Positions 16,961 to 26,757 of a stretch of DNA of 64,000 nucleotides are shown piece after piece. Under the pieces are notes generated by a model, which had not been told where the DNA came from, made no database searches, and saw nothing but the letters and a program-made list of their open reading frames with translations. The stretch lies in the NCBI GenBank assembly GCA_021413965.1, contig JAIOPI010000021.1:1-64000 (forward strand). Direction: 5' to 3'. Position 1 is the stretch's first letter; every line of letters begins with the position of its first letter. A program made the position numbers and the translations under genes. Source of the DNA: Lentisphaerota bacterium. Its GTDB lineage: Bacteria; Verrucomicrobiota; Kiritimatiellia; UBA8416; JAIOPI01.

Positions 16961-17020
16961 CACCCACCCCACGCGACGCGCCCCCCTCCCAGAAGGGGTG
17001 GCCAACGGCCGGGGTGGGTG
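16961..17020. repeat. nested inverted repeat between ppdK and apt
   Basis: CACCCACCCC (16961-16970) pairs perfectly with GGGGTGGGTG (17011-17020). Inside, CCCCT and AGGGG flank a short loop. The element fills most of the ppdK-apt gap and ends 10 bases before the apt start. It has no U tract. It resembles the G/C-rich CACCCACCCC...CCCCTCCC...AGGGG type of dispersed intergenic repeat seen in many bacterial genomes (recollection, not searched). It could also attenuate read-through into apt. Confidence 0.5.
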
Positions 17021-17058
17021 TGAGCCACAGCCCCGGCACGTTGTCTGCCCACGCCGCC

Positions 17059-19890
17059 TTACTTCCGCTTCGCCTTCTTGACCGCCTTCTTGACCGCCTT
17101 CTTGGCGGCCTTGGCCGGCTTCTTCGCGACGGCCTTCTTCACCACCGGCTTCGCGGCGGCCGTAGCCGCCTCTTCTTCCAGCGCCGCCTGGGCGGCCGCA
17201 AGACGCGCCACCGGCACGCGATAGGGCGAGCAGCTCACGTAGGTCAGCCCCAGCTTGTGACAGAACTTCACGCTGTTCGGGTCGCCGCCATGCTCGCCGC
17301 AGATGCCCAGCTTGATGCCCGGCCGCGAGATCCGGCCCTTTTCGACCGCGATCTGCATCAACTGGCCCACGCCCGCCTGATCGATGGAGGCGAACGGGTT
17401 GGTCTTGCAGATCTCCAGTTCGGCGTAGGGCGGCAGGAAGCTGCCCGAATCGTCCCGGCTCATGCCCAGGCAGGTCTGCGTCAGGTCGTTGGTGCCGAAG
17501 CTGAAGAACTCCGCGGTCTGCGCGATCTCGTCGGCCGTCAGGGCGCCGCGCGGGACCTCGATCATCGTGCCAACCATATAGTTGAGCTTCACCTTCTGCT
17601 CAGCCATGACGGCCTTGGCCGCGGCGTGGACGACGGCGACCTGCAGGTCGAGTTCCTTCTTGAAGCCCACCAGCGGGATCATGACTTCGGGCTTCACCTT
17701 GATGCCGGACTTCTGCACTTCCGCGGCCGCTTCAAACACGGCGCGAGCCTGCATCTCGGAGATTTCCGAATAGACGATGCCCAGGCGGCAACCGCGGAAG
17801 CCCAGCATCGGGTTGAACTCGTGCAGTTCCTTCACCCGCTGCTTAATCTTCTCCACGGGCACGTTCATCTTCTTCGCCAGGTCCTGCTGAGCGACGTCCT
17901 CGTGCGGGAGGAACTCGTGCAGCGGCGGGTCGAGGAAGCGGATCGTGGCCGGGTACCCCTTCAGCGCCTGGAAGATCCCCACGAAGTCCGCCTTCTGGTA
18001 AGGCAGCAGCTTGGCGAGGGCCGCCTTGCGCGCCTCGACGTTGTCCGCGAGAATCATCTCGCGCATGGCGTCGATGCGGTTGCCTTCGAAGAACATGTGC
18101 TCCGTGCGGGTCAGGCCGATACCGGTGGCGCCGAAGGCCAGCGCGTTTGCCGTCTGCTCAGGCGTGTCCGCGTTCGTGCGCACCTGCAGCTTCGTGACCT
18201 TCGAGCACCAGTTCATCAGGGTCTCGTACATCTGGTAGGTCTGGCTGGCCTTGGGGTCCAGCGACTTCTCCACCAGCACCTGGACGATCTCCGAGGCCGC
18301 CGTGGGCAGCTGACCGGCATAGACGTTGCCGAGCGTGCCGTTGATGGAGAGGAAGTCGCCTTCCTGATAGGTCACGCCGTCGGCCGTGAGGGTCTTCGAC
18401 GCGTAGTCGATCTGCAGCGCGCCGGCGCCGCAGACGCAGACCTTGCCCATCTGGCGGGCGACGAGTGCGGCGTGCGAGCTGACGCCGCCCTTCGCGGTGA
18501 GGATGCCTTCGGAGGCGATCATGCCGCGCAGGTCTTCAGGCGTCGTCTCGTTGCGCACCAGCAACACCTTCTCGCCGCGGGCGGCAGCCGCATCCGCGCG
18601 ATCGGCGTTGAGGTACATCTTGCCGGACGCCGCGCCGGGGCCCGCCGGCAGGCCCTTGGCGATGATGCGGGCGGCCTTCTCGGCCTTGGCCTCGAAGATC
18701 GGGGCCAGCAGCTGGTCGAGCTGGTCGGCCGGGTTGCGGCGGATGGCCATCTTCCAGTCGATCAGCTTCTCGCGCGTCATGTCCATCGAGAACTTCAGCG
18801 CGGCCATCGCGGTGCGCTTGCCGTTCCGCGTCTGGAGCATGAAGACTTTGCCGTCCTGGATCGTGAACTCGAAATCCTGCACGTCCTTGAAGTGTGTCTC
18901 CAGGGTCTTGCGGATATTGTCGAGCTCGCGGTAGGCGGCGGGCATCTGCTTGTCGAGCTGCGCGACGGGCTCCGGGGTGCGAACGCCGGCCACGACGTCC
19001 TCGCCCTGGGCGTTGATCAGGAACTCGCCGTAGAATTCCTTCACGCCATTGGCCGGATTACGCGTAAAGGCCACGCCCGAACCGGAGGTGTCGCCGGTGT
19101 TGCCGTACACCATCGCCTGCACGTTGACGGCCGTGCCCCACTCGGAGGGAATGCCGTACTTGCGGCGATACACGATCGCGCGATCGTTCATCCACGACCC
19201 GAAGACCGCGCCGGCCGCGCCCCAGAGCTGCTTCCACGGATCCTGCGGGAATTCGCTGCCGGTGCGGGCCTTGATGAGGGCCTTGAAGCGCGTGACGAGC
19301 TCCTGCTGGTCCTCGGCCGTGAGCTTCGAATCTTCGATGTCCGCGTGATACTTCTCGTGCTTGAAGGTGTGGATCACCACTTCGAACGGCTCGTGGTCCT
19401 CGTCCTTGCCCTTCTGGACGCCCATGACGACGTCGCCGTACATCTGGACGAAGCGGCGGTAGCAGTCCCAGGCGAAGCGCTCGTTCTGGGTGGCCTTGAC
19501 CAGCGCCAGCACGGTGGCGTCGTTCAAGCCGAGGTTCAGGATCGTGTCCATCATGCCGGGCATGGAATCGCGGGCGCCGGAGCGCACGGACACAAGCAGG
19601 GGCATCGCGTTCGTGTTGCCGAACTTCGTGCCCATGATCTTTTCGATGAAGGCGACGCCAGCCTTGACCTGGCCGTCCAGCTCCTTCGGATAGGACTTTT
19701 TGTTGTCGTAGTAATAGGTGCAGACTTCGGTGGTGATGGTGCATCCGGGGGGAACGGGCAGGCCGATGCGGGCCATTTCGGCGAGGTTCGCGCCCTTGCC
19801 ACCGAGCAGCGGCTTCATCCCGCCGTTGCCTTCCGCCTTGCCGCCGCCGAACGTGTACACATACTTCTGGGATTTCGCGCTTGTCGCCAT
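17059..19890 (-). CDS. ppdK: pyruvate, phosphate dikinase
   Basis: Interconverts ATP + Pi + pyruvate and AMP + PPi + phosphoenolpyruvate in central carbon metabolism. The N-terminal nucleotide domain opens with [12 protein letters not shown] and [12 protein letters not shown]. The swivelling phosphohistidine domain has [16 protein letters not shown], with the catalytic His. The C-terminal PEP domain has [16 protein letters not shown] and CGEHGGDP. The start at 19890 is set by AGGAGG eight bases upstream. At 943 residues it is longer than the usual 870-910 because of a C-terminal tail of about 39 residues after the normal end; the last 30 contain 14 Lys and resemble histone H1-type KKA repeats. 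Function of the tail is unknown. Confidence 0.97.
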   Translation of the reverse strand: MATSAKSQKYVYTFGGGKAEGNGGMKPLLGGKGANLAEMARIGLPVPPGCTITTEVCTYYYDNKKSYPKELDGQVKAGVAFIEKIMGTKFGNTNAMPLLVSVRSGARDSMPGMMDTILNLGLNDATVLALVKATQNERFAWDCYRRFVQMYGDVVMGVQKGKDEDHEPFEVVIHTFKHEKYHADIEDSKLTAEDQQELVTRFKALIKARTGSEFPQDPWKQLWGAAGAVFGSWMNDRAIVYRRKYGIPSEWGTAVNVQAMVYGNTGDTSGSGVAFTRNPANGVKEFYGEFLINAQGEDVVAGVRTPEPVAQLDKQMPAAYRELDNIRKTLETHFKDVQDFEFTIQDGKVFMLQTRNGKRTAMAALKFSMDMTREKLIDWKMAIRRNPADQLDQLLAPIFEAKAEKAARIIAKGLPAGPGAASGKMYLNADRADAAAARGEKVLLVRNETTPEDLRGMIASEGILTAKGGVSSHAALVARQMGKVCVCGAGALQIDYASKTLTADGVTYQEGDFLSINGTLGNVYAGQLPTAASEIVQVLVEKSLDPKASQTYQMYETLMNWCSKVTKLQVRTNADTPEQTANALAFGATGIGLTRTEHMFFEGNRIDAMREMILADNVEARKAALAKLLPYQKADFVGIFQALKGYPATIRFLDPPLHEFLPHEDVAQQDLAKKMNVPVEKIKQRVKELHEFNPMLGFRGCRLGIVYSEISEMQARAVFEAAAEVQKSGIKVKPEVMIPLVGFKKELDLQVAVVHAAAKAVMAEQKVKLNYMVGTMIEVPRGALTADEIAQTAEFFSFGTNDLTQTCLGMSRDDSGSFLPPYAELEICKTNPFASIDQAGVGQLMQIAVEKGRISRPGIKLGICGEHGGDPNSVKFCHKLGLTYVSCSPYRVPVARLAAAQAALEEEAATAAAKPVVKKAVAKKPAKAAKKAVKKAVKKAKRK

Positions 19891-20015
19891 GACTTTTCGT
19901 CCTCCTGCGCCCCTTCCGGGGCCTGCATTACAAAAGCCCGACTGTATCCCCCAGTTGCAGCCTATGTCAAGGATCGGGGGAAAGCCAGGATGGCGCCCGG
20001 GGGATGACTCGAGGT

Positions 20016-20828
20016 TCAGGGCGCCTGGTCGGACGGCGGACTCCAGTAGGTCCGGTAGAGCGGGATCCACCGATGATTCAGGGAGTCCAGCGTGCCATCG
20101 GCCTGCAGATCCGCCAGCGCGGCGTTCAGCGCGGTCGCCAGCGCCTCGTCGTCGCGGCGCACGGCCCACGCCAGCCACTCCTCCGTGACGACACCGCGAA
20201 TGGGCACCAGCCCGTCGGCCTCGTGACGCATTGCCTGCTCCAGGATGGCGGGCGCATCATGCAAGACAACGTCGACATCGCCGGCTTTGAGCGCCGCCAC
20301 AGCCTTGGCGATCGAGCGGAAGGCCACGCGCTTCGCCACCGGACACCGGCGCTGCACGAACATGTCGCCGGTCGTGCCCTTTTCCACGGCAATGCGATCG
20401 GACGTCAGCGGCAGTGAGCGCAGCACCGCGTAGCGGGACGCCTGATTGGCGCGCACCAGGATCATCTGGCCCGATGCCAGGAACGGATTCGTGAACCGTG
20501 CCTGCGCCGCGCGCCCCGGCGTGACCGACATCCCCGACATGATCACATCGATGCGGCCTTCGTTCAGCGCCGGCAGCAGGTCACCCCACTTCAGCGACAC
20601 GAAGCGGGCCTCCCGCCCCAGCGGCCCCGCCACGGCGCGGGCAAGATCAGCCTCGAGGCCCACCATCTCGCCGCCGACTTTGTCGATCAGCGGAGGGTAG
20701 TTCGGGGTGACGCCGACCCGCAGTACGGGCTTGCCGCTTGGCTCGGTACGCGAGGCCTCGGGACTCACGCACCCAAGGACGACGGCGAGCAGGGCGAACG
20801 ACCAAAGAAAAGGCAGGCGAAGAGTCAT
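20016..20828 (-). CDS. family 3 extracellular solute-binding lipoprotein
   Basis: Periplasmic substrate-binding component of an amino-acid-type ABC importer, or a stand-alone sensor. Residues 1-20 form a lipoprotein signal ending in LAVVLGC. Then comes the family 3 opening [12 protein letters not shown], with [12 protein letters not shown] and the [23 protein letters not shown] signature. At 270 residues the length is normal. GGAG precedes the ATG. No ABC permease or ATPase gene lies nearby, so the ligand and transporter cannot be inferred from context. It sits 125 bases upstream of ppdK on the same strand, but co-transcription is uncertain. Confidence 0.88.
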   Translation of the reverse strand: MTLRLPFLWSFALLAVVLGCVSPEASRTEPSGKPVLRVGVTPNYPPLIDKVGGEMVGLEADLARAVAGPLGREARFVSLKWGDLLPALNEGRIDVIMSGMSVTPGRAAQARFTNPFLASGQMILVRANQASRYAVLRSLPLTSDRIAVEKGTTGDMFVQRRCPVAKRVAFRSIAKAVAALKAGDVDVVLHDAPAILEQAMRHEADGLVPIRGVVTEEWLAWAVRRDDEALATALNAALADLQADGTLDSLNHRWIPLYRTYWSPPSDQAP

Positions 20829-20954
20829 AGGTTCGTCTCCGTGACCGGTGTTGCCGTGCGTTCGGCGTGCGGCTTGAGTTCCTGCGAGACATTATGCGGA
20901 GACCCGCAGGCAGGCAAGCGCGATTGCCCGCCGCGTGATGCGGGCCAGAAGGAC

Positions 20955-20988
20955 AAAAGGGGCGTCCCGAACGGTGTCGGGACGCCCC
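20955..20988 (-). terminator. rho-independent terminator of the Ig/PKD gene
   Basis: On the minus strand GGGGCGTCCCGA, a six-base loop and TCGGGACGCCCC form a perfect 12-bp stem followed by TTTT. It lies 38 bases past the stop codon at 21027. Confidence 0.85.
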
Positions 20989-21026
20989 CGGTCTCTGCCG
21001 AATCAGTACGGCCATCCGGCGGTCGG

Positions 21027-23111
21027 CTACTTCTTCCCTTTGGTGGCCGTTATCGTCACGGTCGCCGGCGCGCTGTCCACCACGCCATCATTGACCACGA
21101 GGCTCACGTCGTACGTTCCTGCCTTATCGGCCTTGAACGTTGGATTCATCGCGGTGGCGCTGCTCAGCGCGGCCTTGCTATGCGCCGGCATCCCCGTGAT
21201 CGACCACCGGTATGTCAACGCATCGCCGTTCGCATCCGAACTGCCGCTGCCATTCAGTGCCACCGTTGCGTTCACACGCACCGCCTGATCGACGCCAGCA
21301 TCGGCGACCGGTGCGACGTTCACCCACACGAAGGTCGCCACCAGGCTGCGGTTGGCGGTTGCCGTGAACGTATAGCTGGCCGACGCACTGACCTCGACGC
21401 CGCCCTCCGTCCAGTTGACGAAGTCATAGCTAGCATTCGCCGTCGCCGTCAGCGTGACGCTGTCGCCATCATAGTAGACGCCGCCGCCGCTGATGCTTCC
21501 GCCCGCCGCGGGGGAGGGGGTCGCCTCAATCATGTGCGTGATGCGCGTGAAATTCGCGACCAGGTCACGGTCCCCGCTGACGGTGAACGGATAGACGGGT
21601 AGGGCACTGACCTCGACGCCGGCTTCCGTCCAGTTGACGAAAGCGTAGCCGGGGTTGTGCGTGGCCACGACCGTCACGGGGGTCCCGTTGTCAAACACGC
21701 CGCCGCCTTCGGTCGTGCCGCCATCGCCGGGCGCGGCGCTCGTGGTGATCGTGCTCGTGGCCGGCACGACCCCGGGGATCGTCACCGTGTAGGTGTTCGA
21801 CACCACCACGCCGCCGATGTCCGCGGCGTTGATCGTGAAGGTAAACACACCCGGAGCGGTTGGCGTTCCCGAGAACACGCCCGTCACGCCATCAAACGCC
21901 GTCCCATCGGGCAGGGCGCCAGACGCAACCGAGGCCAGGAAAACGCCGCCACCGGAAATCACCACGGTGCGATCCGCATAGGGAACGCCGAGCTCGCCAT
22001 CCGGGATGTGGTCGATCAGGCCCAGCGCGGGGGCGAGGTCAAAGCCCGCCATCTGCGCGCCGAAGAAATCGCCCACCACTTCGACGGTCGACAGGTCCAC
22101 CGTCGCGGTCACCCACTCGCCCGTATCGGGATCGATGTGATCGTTGAACGTGACCGTGCCCACGCCGTGGATGCCGTCTGGCCCCACCTGGTCGGCCATG
22201 GCCTCGCCGGATTCGGCATCGATCGGGCCGGTGTACTTGTAGAACTCATAGCGGCGCGTCACCACTTCGTCGCCCTCGGGCAGTTCCTGCGGCACGCCGG
22301 CCAGTTCGCCCTTGGGGTTGTCGGGGTTGGCAAATTCCGTCTGGAGAATGCGCCATTCCGTTTCGACTTCGGCGGGCTCGCCGTTGGCCCAGTTGTGGGC
22401 CTCGGGTTTCTCGGGGTCTGGATCAACGAGATCAGTGAGTTCCACCTTGTTGGTGTTGTGGGTGGTCGTCTTGATGTCTTTCACCCAGGTGGCTTCGCCA
22501 AATTGCATCACGGGTTGCTCCGGTGGAGGCGGAGGCGGCACGATCACGGCCTGTACCTGGGCGGGTTGCGCGAGGACCGGCGGATAGTACGTGAACGTCG
22601 GCGTCGAGACATAGACCGGCGGCCCATGGACCAGGTTGCCGCTGCCGTCATCGATCAGCCAGTTGTATTTCACCGCCGTCGGGGCGCCGTAGTAGCCGGC
22701 TCCGAAATGCTCGCCGCCGAAGTTCACCGATGGGTTGGTGAACTGGTGCCCATCGGTCGGGCTGATGGGGCCGGATGGAATCGCCGTGAACGCCGACCAG
22801 GAACCGTCGGTGAGCCGCACGGCGGCGTAGCGAATGAAGACCTTCGGATGCAGCGGGTCGCTCGTGTCCTCAGTGATCTTCGGAATGCCGTAGTGATTGT
22901 AGTCGTACGTGTACGTGATGTCCGTACTGCGGCAGTCATCGAGTTCGATTTCGAACCCGTGCGCCTCGACACCCGTATCGTTGACACAATCGAAGTTATT
23001 GAGCGTGCCATACGCCGTACTGGCCCGCGCCGCAGGCGATAGGGCGACCATCAACAAGGGGACCGCGACGGCAATCAGCGCGCGTCGCACCATGGACATG
23101 AACATCTGCAT
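21027..23111 (-). CDS. secreted protein with Ig-like, InlB B-type and PKD domains
   Basis: Probable cell-surface or secreted adhesion/scaffold protein; no catalytic domain is recognised. ATG at 23111 has GGAGG upstream and gives a signal peptide ending ALSPAARA. The first 200 residues are unfamiliar. Around 21780-21970 is a putative Ig (He_PIG type) domain, with ALPDGTAFDGVTGVFSGTP. Two divergent InlB B-type repeats follow (FVNWTEAGVEVSALP and FVNWTEGGVEVSASA). The end is a PKD-like domain (VADAGVDQAVRVNATVALNGS) finishing in a short basic KGKK. The arrangement is common in large secreted proteins of Verrucomicrobia-like bacteria. A strong terminator follows. Ligand unknown. Confidence 0.8.
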   Translation of the reverse strand: MQMFMSMVRRALIAVAVPLLMVALSPAARASTAYGTLNNFDCVNDTGVEAHGFEIELDDCRSTDITYTYDYNHYGIPKITEDTSDPLHPKVFIRYAAVRLTDGSWSAFTAIPSGPISPTDGHQFTNPSVNFGGEHFGAGYYGAPTAVKYNWLIDDGSGNLVHGPPVYVSTPTFTYYPPVLAQPAQVQAVIVPPPPPPEQPVMQFGEATWVKDIKTTTHNTNKVELTDLVDPDPEKPEAHNWANGEPAEVETEWRILQTEFANPDNPKGELAGVPQELPEGDEVVTRRYEFYKYTGPIDAESGEAMADQVGPDGIHGVGTVTFNDHIDPDTGEWVTATVDLSTVEVVGDFFGAQMAGFDLAPALGLIDHIPDGELGVPYADRTVVISGGGVFLASVASGALPDGTAFDGVTGVFSGTPTAPGVFTFTINAADIGGVVVSNTYTVTIPGVVPATSTITTSAAPGDGGTTEGGGVFDNGTPVTVVATHNPGYAFVNWTEAGVEVSALPVYPFTVSGDRDLVANFTRITHMIEATPSPAAGGSISGGGVYYDGDSVTLTATANASYDFVNWTEGGVEVSASASYTFTATANRSLVATFVWVNVAPVADAGVDQAVRVNATVALNGSGSSDANGDALTYRWSITGMPAHSKAALSSATAMNPTFKADKAGTYDVSLVVNDGVVDSAPATVTITATKGKK

Positions 23112-23449
23112 GACGCCTACCTCCACGGGCACCGCCTGAGTTCCCTCATTGCGCGAAGACGGGTGCCCCGACGGTCTTCCGCGCATTCTTCATCAAGGAC
23201 TTGACCATACTCTACTGCCGCCGTCGCGTTTGCCCAGCACTCGCGCCTGAACATTCAGTCAGGTCGTGGTTTACCCCTCATACAGCTGGTGGTGTTGCGG
23301 ATCATGCGTTGCAGAACAGGTCTCGTGGCCCGCCTTCCGCAACTGGAGGTCGAACCGGCTTGCTTGCACTTCCAGCTTACTCCAAGCTTTTTGCCCTCTG
23401 CGCGATCCTAATGCCACGATGAGCGCACGCTGTGCCCAGGGAGGCGTCT
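23112..23449. other. divergent intergenic region
   Basis: These 338 bases separate the minus-strand Ig/PKD gene from the plus-strand mgtE and must hold both promoters. Only the two ribosome sites are clear: GGAGG before 23111 on the minus strand and GGGAGG before 23450. I looked for an M-box-like magnesium riboswitch ahead of mgtE and could not identify one by eye. Confidence 0.4.
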
Positions 23450-25057
23450 ATGATCGGGAACGTGCTTCAGGTTGATCTCGAGGAGATCATCAAGGCCAAG
23501 AACTGGACGGTGTTGCGCGAGGTCTTGGCGGGGCTCGATCCGTCGGACATCGCCGAAGTCCTGATTGATCTGCCACCGGAAGACGAAGGGGTGATCTTCC
23601 GCGTCCTGCCGCGCGATCGCGCCACGACCGTGTTCTCGTATCTCCCGCTTGACCGCCAGGAAGAACTCGTCCAAACGCTGAGCAACGACACCGTGCACGC
23701 CATCCTCGGGGGCATGATGCCCGACGATCGCACGCGCCTGCTCGAAGAATTGCCGGCCGACGTCACCCGCCGCTGTCTGGCCACGCTCCCGCCGGATGAA
23801 CTGCGCAAGGCTCGCCTGCTGCTCGGTTACCCCGAAGGCACGGCCGGCCGCTATATGACGCCGGATTACTGCGCCCTGCCCCCCGACGTCACCGCGCGCG
23901 AGGCCCTCGACATCGTACGCCAGACGGGGCGCGGGCTGGAAACGCTCGCCGTCCTGTACGTCGTCGGCAAGGATGGCAAGCTGATCGACGATCTGCGGCT
24001 TGGCGCTCTCGTGCTGGCCGACCCCGAGACCAAGGTGAAGGACATCGACGAACGTCCCCCCGTCTGTATCCCGGCGACCGCACGAGGCGAGGACGTCGTG
24101 GCCGCCTTCGATCGTTACGACCGTCTGGCGCTGCCCGTGGTGGACTCTGCCGGCAACATGCTGGGGATCATCACGGCCGACGACGTCCTGGAATTCGCGC
24201 AGCAACAGGCCACGGATGAAATCCACAAGCTGGGCGGCGCCTCGGCCCTGGAGAAGCCGTATCTTGACGTCGGCTTCTGGGACATGGTCCGCAAGCGCGG
24301 CGGGTGGCTCGGCGTCCTGTTCCTGGGTGAAATGCTGACCGCCACAGCCATGGGATACTTCGAAGGGGAAATTGAGCGCGCGGCTGTTGTGGCGCTCTTT
24401 ATCCCGCTCATCATCAGTTCCGGCGGCAACAGCGGTTCACAGGGCACGTCGTTGATCATCCGGTCCCTGGCCTTGAACGAACTCCGGCTGCGGGACTGGT
24501 GGCGCGTCTTTGGCCGCGAGCTGCGCACCGGCCTTGCGCTGGGTGTGCTGCTCGGCACCGTGGGCTTCTGCCGCATCGGGGCCTGGCAGGCGCTGTCGCA
24601 TATGCCCCATTTCGGGCACTTCTTCCAGACCCAGGCCTCCCAGGATGCTGCCCGCATTCCTGAAGGGATGAAAATCATCCAGGCCGACGCCCAGCTGTCG
24701 CAGCGTCTGGACGTTCCCGCCTTCACCCTTCCCGCGGGTGCGCACGTGAGCAGAGGAATGCTGCTGCCGCAATCCAGCGCCCTGCCGCCGGACGTGGAAT
24801 CCATGGCGCATGGCAGCCACACCGCCAGCGCCTACGGACCGCACTGGTTCCTGGTGGGATTGACCGTCTTCGGGGCGCTAATCGGCGTCGTGGCATGGGG
24901 GTCGCTGTGCGGCTCCATGCTCCCATTCCTGCTGCGCCGCCTCGGCTTCGATCCCGCCACGAGTTCGGCTCCGTTCGTGGCCACGCTCGTCGACGTCACC
25001 GGCCTCATCATCTACTTTGTGGTCGCCAAGCTTATGCTCACCGGCACGCTGCTGTAA
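23450..25057 (+). CDS. mgtE: MgtE magnesium transporter
   Basis: Inner-membrane Mg2+ channel gated by cytoplasmic Mg2+. The N domain (about residues 1-130) is typical, with LDPSDIAEVLIDLPPED. Two CBS domains follow (about 135-255), then the membrane domain with GGNSGSQGTSLIIRSLALNE and a final LVDVTGLIIYFVVAKLML. GGGAGG six bases upstream fixes the ATG at 23450. At 535 residues it is longer than the usual 450: about 80 extra hydrophilic residues (24600-24840) sit in the loop before the last two or three membrane helices. It converges on the next gene with a 27-base gap. Confidence 0.95.
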   Translation: MIGNVLQVDLEEIIKAKNWTVLREVLAGLDPSDIAEVLIDLPPEDEGVIFRVLPRDRATTVFSYLPLDRQEELVQTLSNDTVHAILGGMMPDDRTRLLEELPADVTRRCLATLPPDELRKARLLLGYPEGTAGRYMTPDYCALPPDVTAREALDIVRQTGRGLETLAVLYVVGKDGKLIDDLRLGALVLADPETKVKDIDERPPVCIPATARGEDVVAAFDRYDRLALPVVDSAGNMLGIITADDVLEFAQQQATDEIHKLGGASALEKPYLDVGFWDMVRKRGGWLGVLFLGEMLTATAMGYFEGEIERAAVVALFIPLIISSGGNSGSQGTSLIIRSLALNELRLRDWWRVFGRELRTGLALGVLLGTVGFCRIGAWQALSHMPHFGHFFQTQASQDAARIPEGMKIIQADAQLSQRLDVPAFTLPAGAHVSRGMLLPQSSALPPDVESMAHGSHTASAYGPHWFLVGLTVFGALIGVVAWGSLCGSMLPFLLRRLGFDPATSSAPFVATLVDVTGLIIYFVVAKLMLTGTLL

Positions 25058-25084
25058 CGCCGGGCGAGGCGCGGCGGCGCGCCG

Positions 25085-26524
25085 CTACCGGGCCGCCATC
25101 CGTCCCGCCAGGTAGCGGTAGGCCAGGGCCGCCGCCAGCGCGATAAGCACGAGGAGCGCGCCGCGCCAGAAGGCGTGGTCCACCACGTCCTTCCCGCCGG
25201 ACTGCGCTTGCTGAACGACCGGGCCGACTTGCGCGGCCAGCTGCGACACATTCGTCGAACCGATCGTGCGGTCCAGCGTGAGGAGCAGCTCCGTCAGTTG
25301 GCGCGCGGTCGCTTCCATTTGCGCGGCGCTGGCGGTGTAGTCCTGGATGCGAAACGGCGCGGCATTGGTCTCCGGCGGCGCGGCGTTGGTGGTGTCGCCC
25401 ACGCCGAAGCGTTCCATCAGCGCGTCGAACGTCGTGATGGTCGTGGTCAAAGACGTGGACATCTGCGACCCGGCCACGAGCGCTTGGCGCACCTCGCTGA
25501 CCAGCGGCGTCAGCTCCGCTTCCTGCGACTGGAGCGCCTTCACAATCTCCTCGCGCTCGGTGCTGAGCTGCGGCGGCAACTGCTCGGCCACCCGGGCAAA
25601 GCGCTCGACGGACGTGGTGAGCTGCGTGGTGTTGGTGAGCAACTGCTGGACGGTGGCTTGCCCCATCAGGTTGATGCTCAGCAGTTCCGTCTGCCAGCTC
25701 AGCAGCATGGGCATCCGCTGGGTCACGAACAGCGCGCGCTCGGCAAACAGCCGGGTCTGCGCGAGCTCACGCACGGCGGGATCCAGACTGGCGAGGGGAT
25801 CGACCTTGAGCAGTTCGAACACGCTGCCGAGCCGGATACTGCTGGTCTTGCTCGCCTTGGCGAGTTCAGGAGCAAAGCCCACCGCGCGCGGAGCCAGGAC
25901 GCCATCCGGCAGCGGGTTCTGCCCGTGCCAGTCCGTAATGGCCTGGCGCAACTCGGCCTGCTGCTCCGGGGTCAGCACCTTGCTGGCCAGGCGCCAGATC
26001 TCCGCCTCCGCTTGCCGGCAGCTGTCCAGCAGCGGCAATCCGGAATCGCCAAAAACCTTCGGCTGCCAGTGCTCCTCCAGCGCCAGCCGCATGACGGTGA
26101 CGAAGATCGTCATGTCCAGCAGGTTGACGACGGGATTGGGCCCCGAGGCGATGGAGCAAGCCTCCGTGCCGAGCGAGATCTTCCACATCAGCACATCCGC
26201 GCGCGAAAGCGCATTCGTGCCGCGCTGGAGCTGATCGATGCCGGCATTTGCGCGCGAGGTGAATTCGTCCGTGAACCGCAGAAGGGTTTGCTGCACATCC
26301 ACCGGGTCCACGGGAGGGGTGCCCGTCTGGCCCGGTGTGACGGCGCGAATGGCCTGGGCGGGAGCGTCGACGGCCGTCTGCACCACCCGACAGCCGGCGG
26401 TCGGGGTGAGCAGCAACAGACACGACACCACGGGGGGAATCGCGCGGAGGGAAGCTCGCGTCCGCCCGTGCCACGCGTCCAGCCGATGGCACGCTTCGCT
26501 CAGGGCGGCAGAGACGTTGGACAT
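25085..26524 (-). CDS. lipoprotein with C-terminal membrane anchor, function unknown
   Basis: Not recognised as a known family. The N-terminus has a hydrophobic stretch ending LLTPTAGC, a plausible lipobox near residue 45 (long n-region). The body is largely helical, with long amphipathic stretches (VQQLLTNTTQLTTSVERFA; LTTTITTFDALMERFG) suggesting coiled coil. A single membrane helix (ALLVLIALAAALAYRYLAG) sits at the extreme C-terminus, followed by MAAR. A protein that is both lipidated and tail-anchored could bridge or bend the envelope; this is speculation. The start at 26524 follows a GGAAGGG-like site. It is separated from the sulfatase by 160 bases and a terminator. Confidence 0.6.
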   Translation of the reverse strand: MSNVSAALSEACHRLDAWHGRTRASLRAIPPVVSCLLLLTPTAGCRVVQTAVDAPAQAIRAVTPGQTGTPPVDPVDVQQTLLRFTDEFTSRANAGIDQLQRGTNALSRADVLMWKISLGTEACSIASGPNPVVNLLDMTIFVTVMRLALEEHWQPKVFGDSGLPLLDSCRQAEAEIWRLASKVLTPEQQAELRQAITDWHGQNPLPDGVLAPRAVGFAPELAKASKTSSIRLGSVFELLKVDPLASLDPAVRELAQTRLFAERALFVTQRMPMLLSWQTELLSINLMGQATVQQLLTNTTQLTTSVERFARVAEQLPPQLSTEREEIVKALQSQEAELTPLVSEVRQALVAGSQMSTSLTTTITTFDALMERFGVGDTTNAAPPETNAAPFRIQDYTASAAQMEATARQLTELLLTLDRTIGSTNVSQLAAQVGPVVQQAQSGGKDVVDHAFWRGALLVLIALAAALAYRYLAGRMAAR

Positions 26525-26685
26525 GCGAATCCCTTCCCGTGCAGGGGGTGACGGTCAGTTCGACCGATCCAGAATACTAAGGATTCAGCCGGGGGCAAGC
26601 GGGGATTCGCACTCCGGAACTGCCTGCCATGCCATGGCGGCACGGCTCGACAGGGACGCCTCGCCCCACCTCGCCATTCATGCAG

Positions 26686-26721
26686 AAAAAAGGCCGGGGA
26701 TGGCAGGACGCCATCCCCGGC
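26686..26721 (-). terminator. rho-independent terminator of the sulfatase gene
   Basis: On the minus strand GCCGGGGATGGC, a five-base loop and GCCATCCCCGGC form a perfect 12-bp stem followed by six T (plus-strand AAAAAA at 26686-26691). It ends transcription about 40 bases past the sulfatase stop. Confidence 0.93.
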
Positions 26722-26757
26722 GAAGCACGCCGTCACATCGATGCCGGCGCTTCCGGC

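Noticed and set aside
17014..20007. 997-codon plus-strand frame opposite ppdK
   Set aside because: Antisense shadow of a clear PPDK; the product is Leu/Arg/His-rich with no family.
23112..23449. Magnesium riboswitch ahead of mgtE
   Set aside because: No conserved M-box core or terminator-like fold could be identified by eye; a covariance search would decide.
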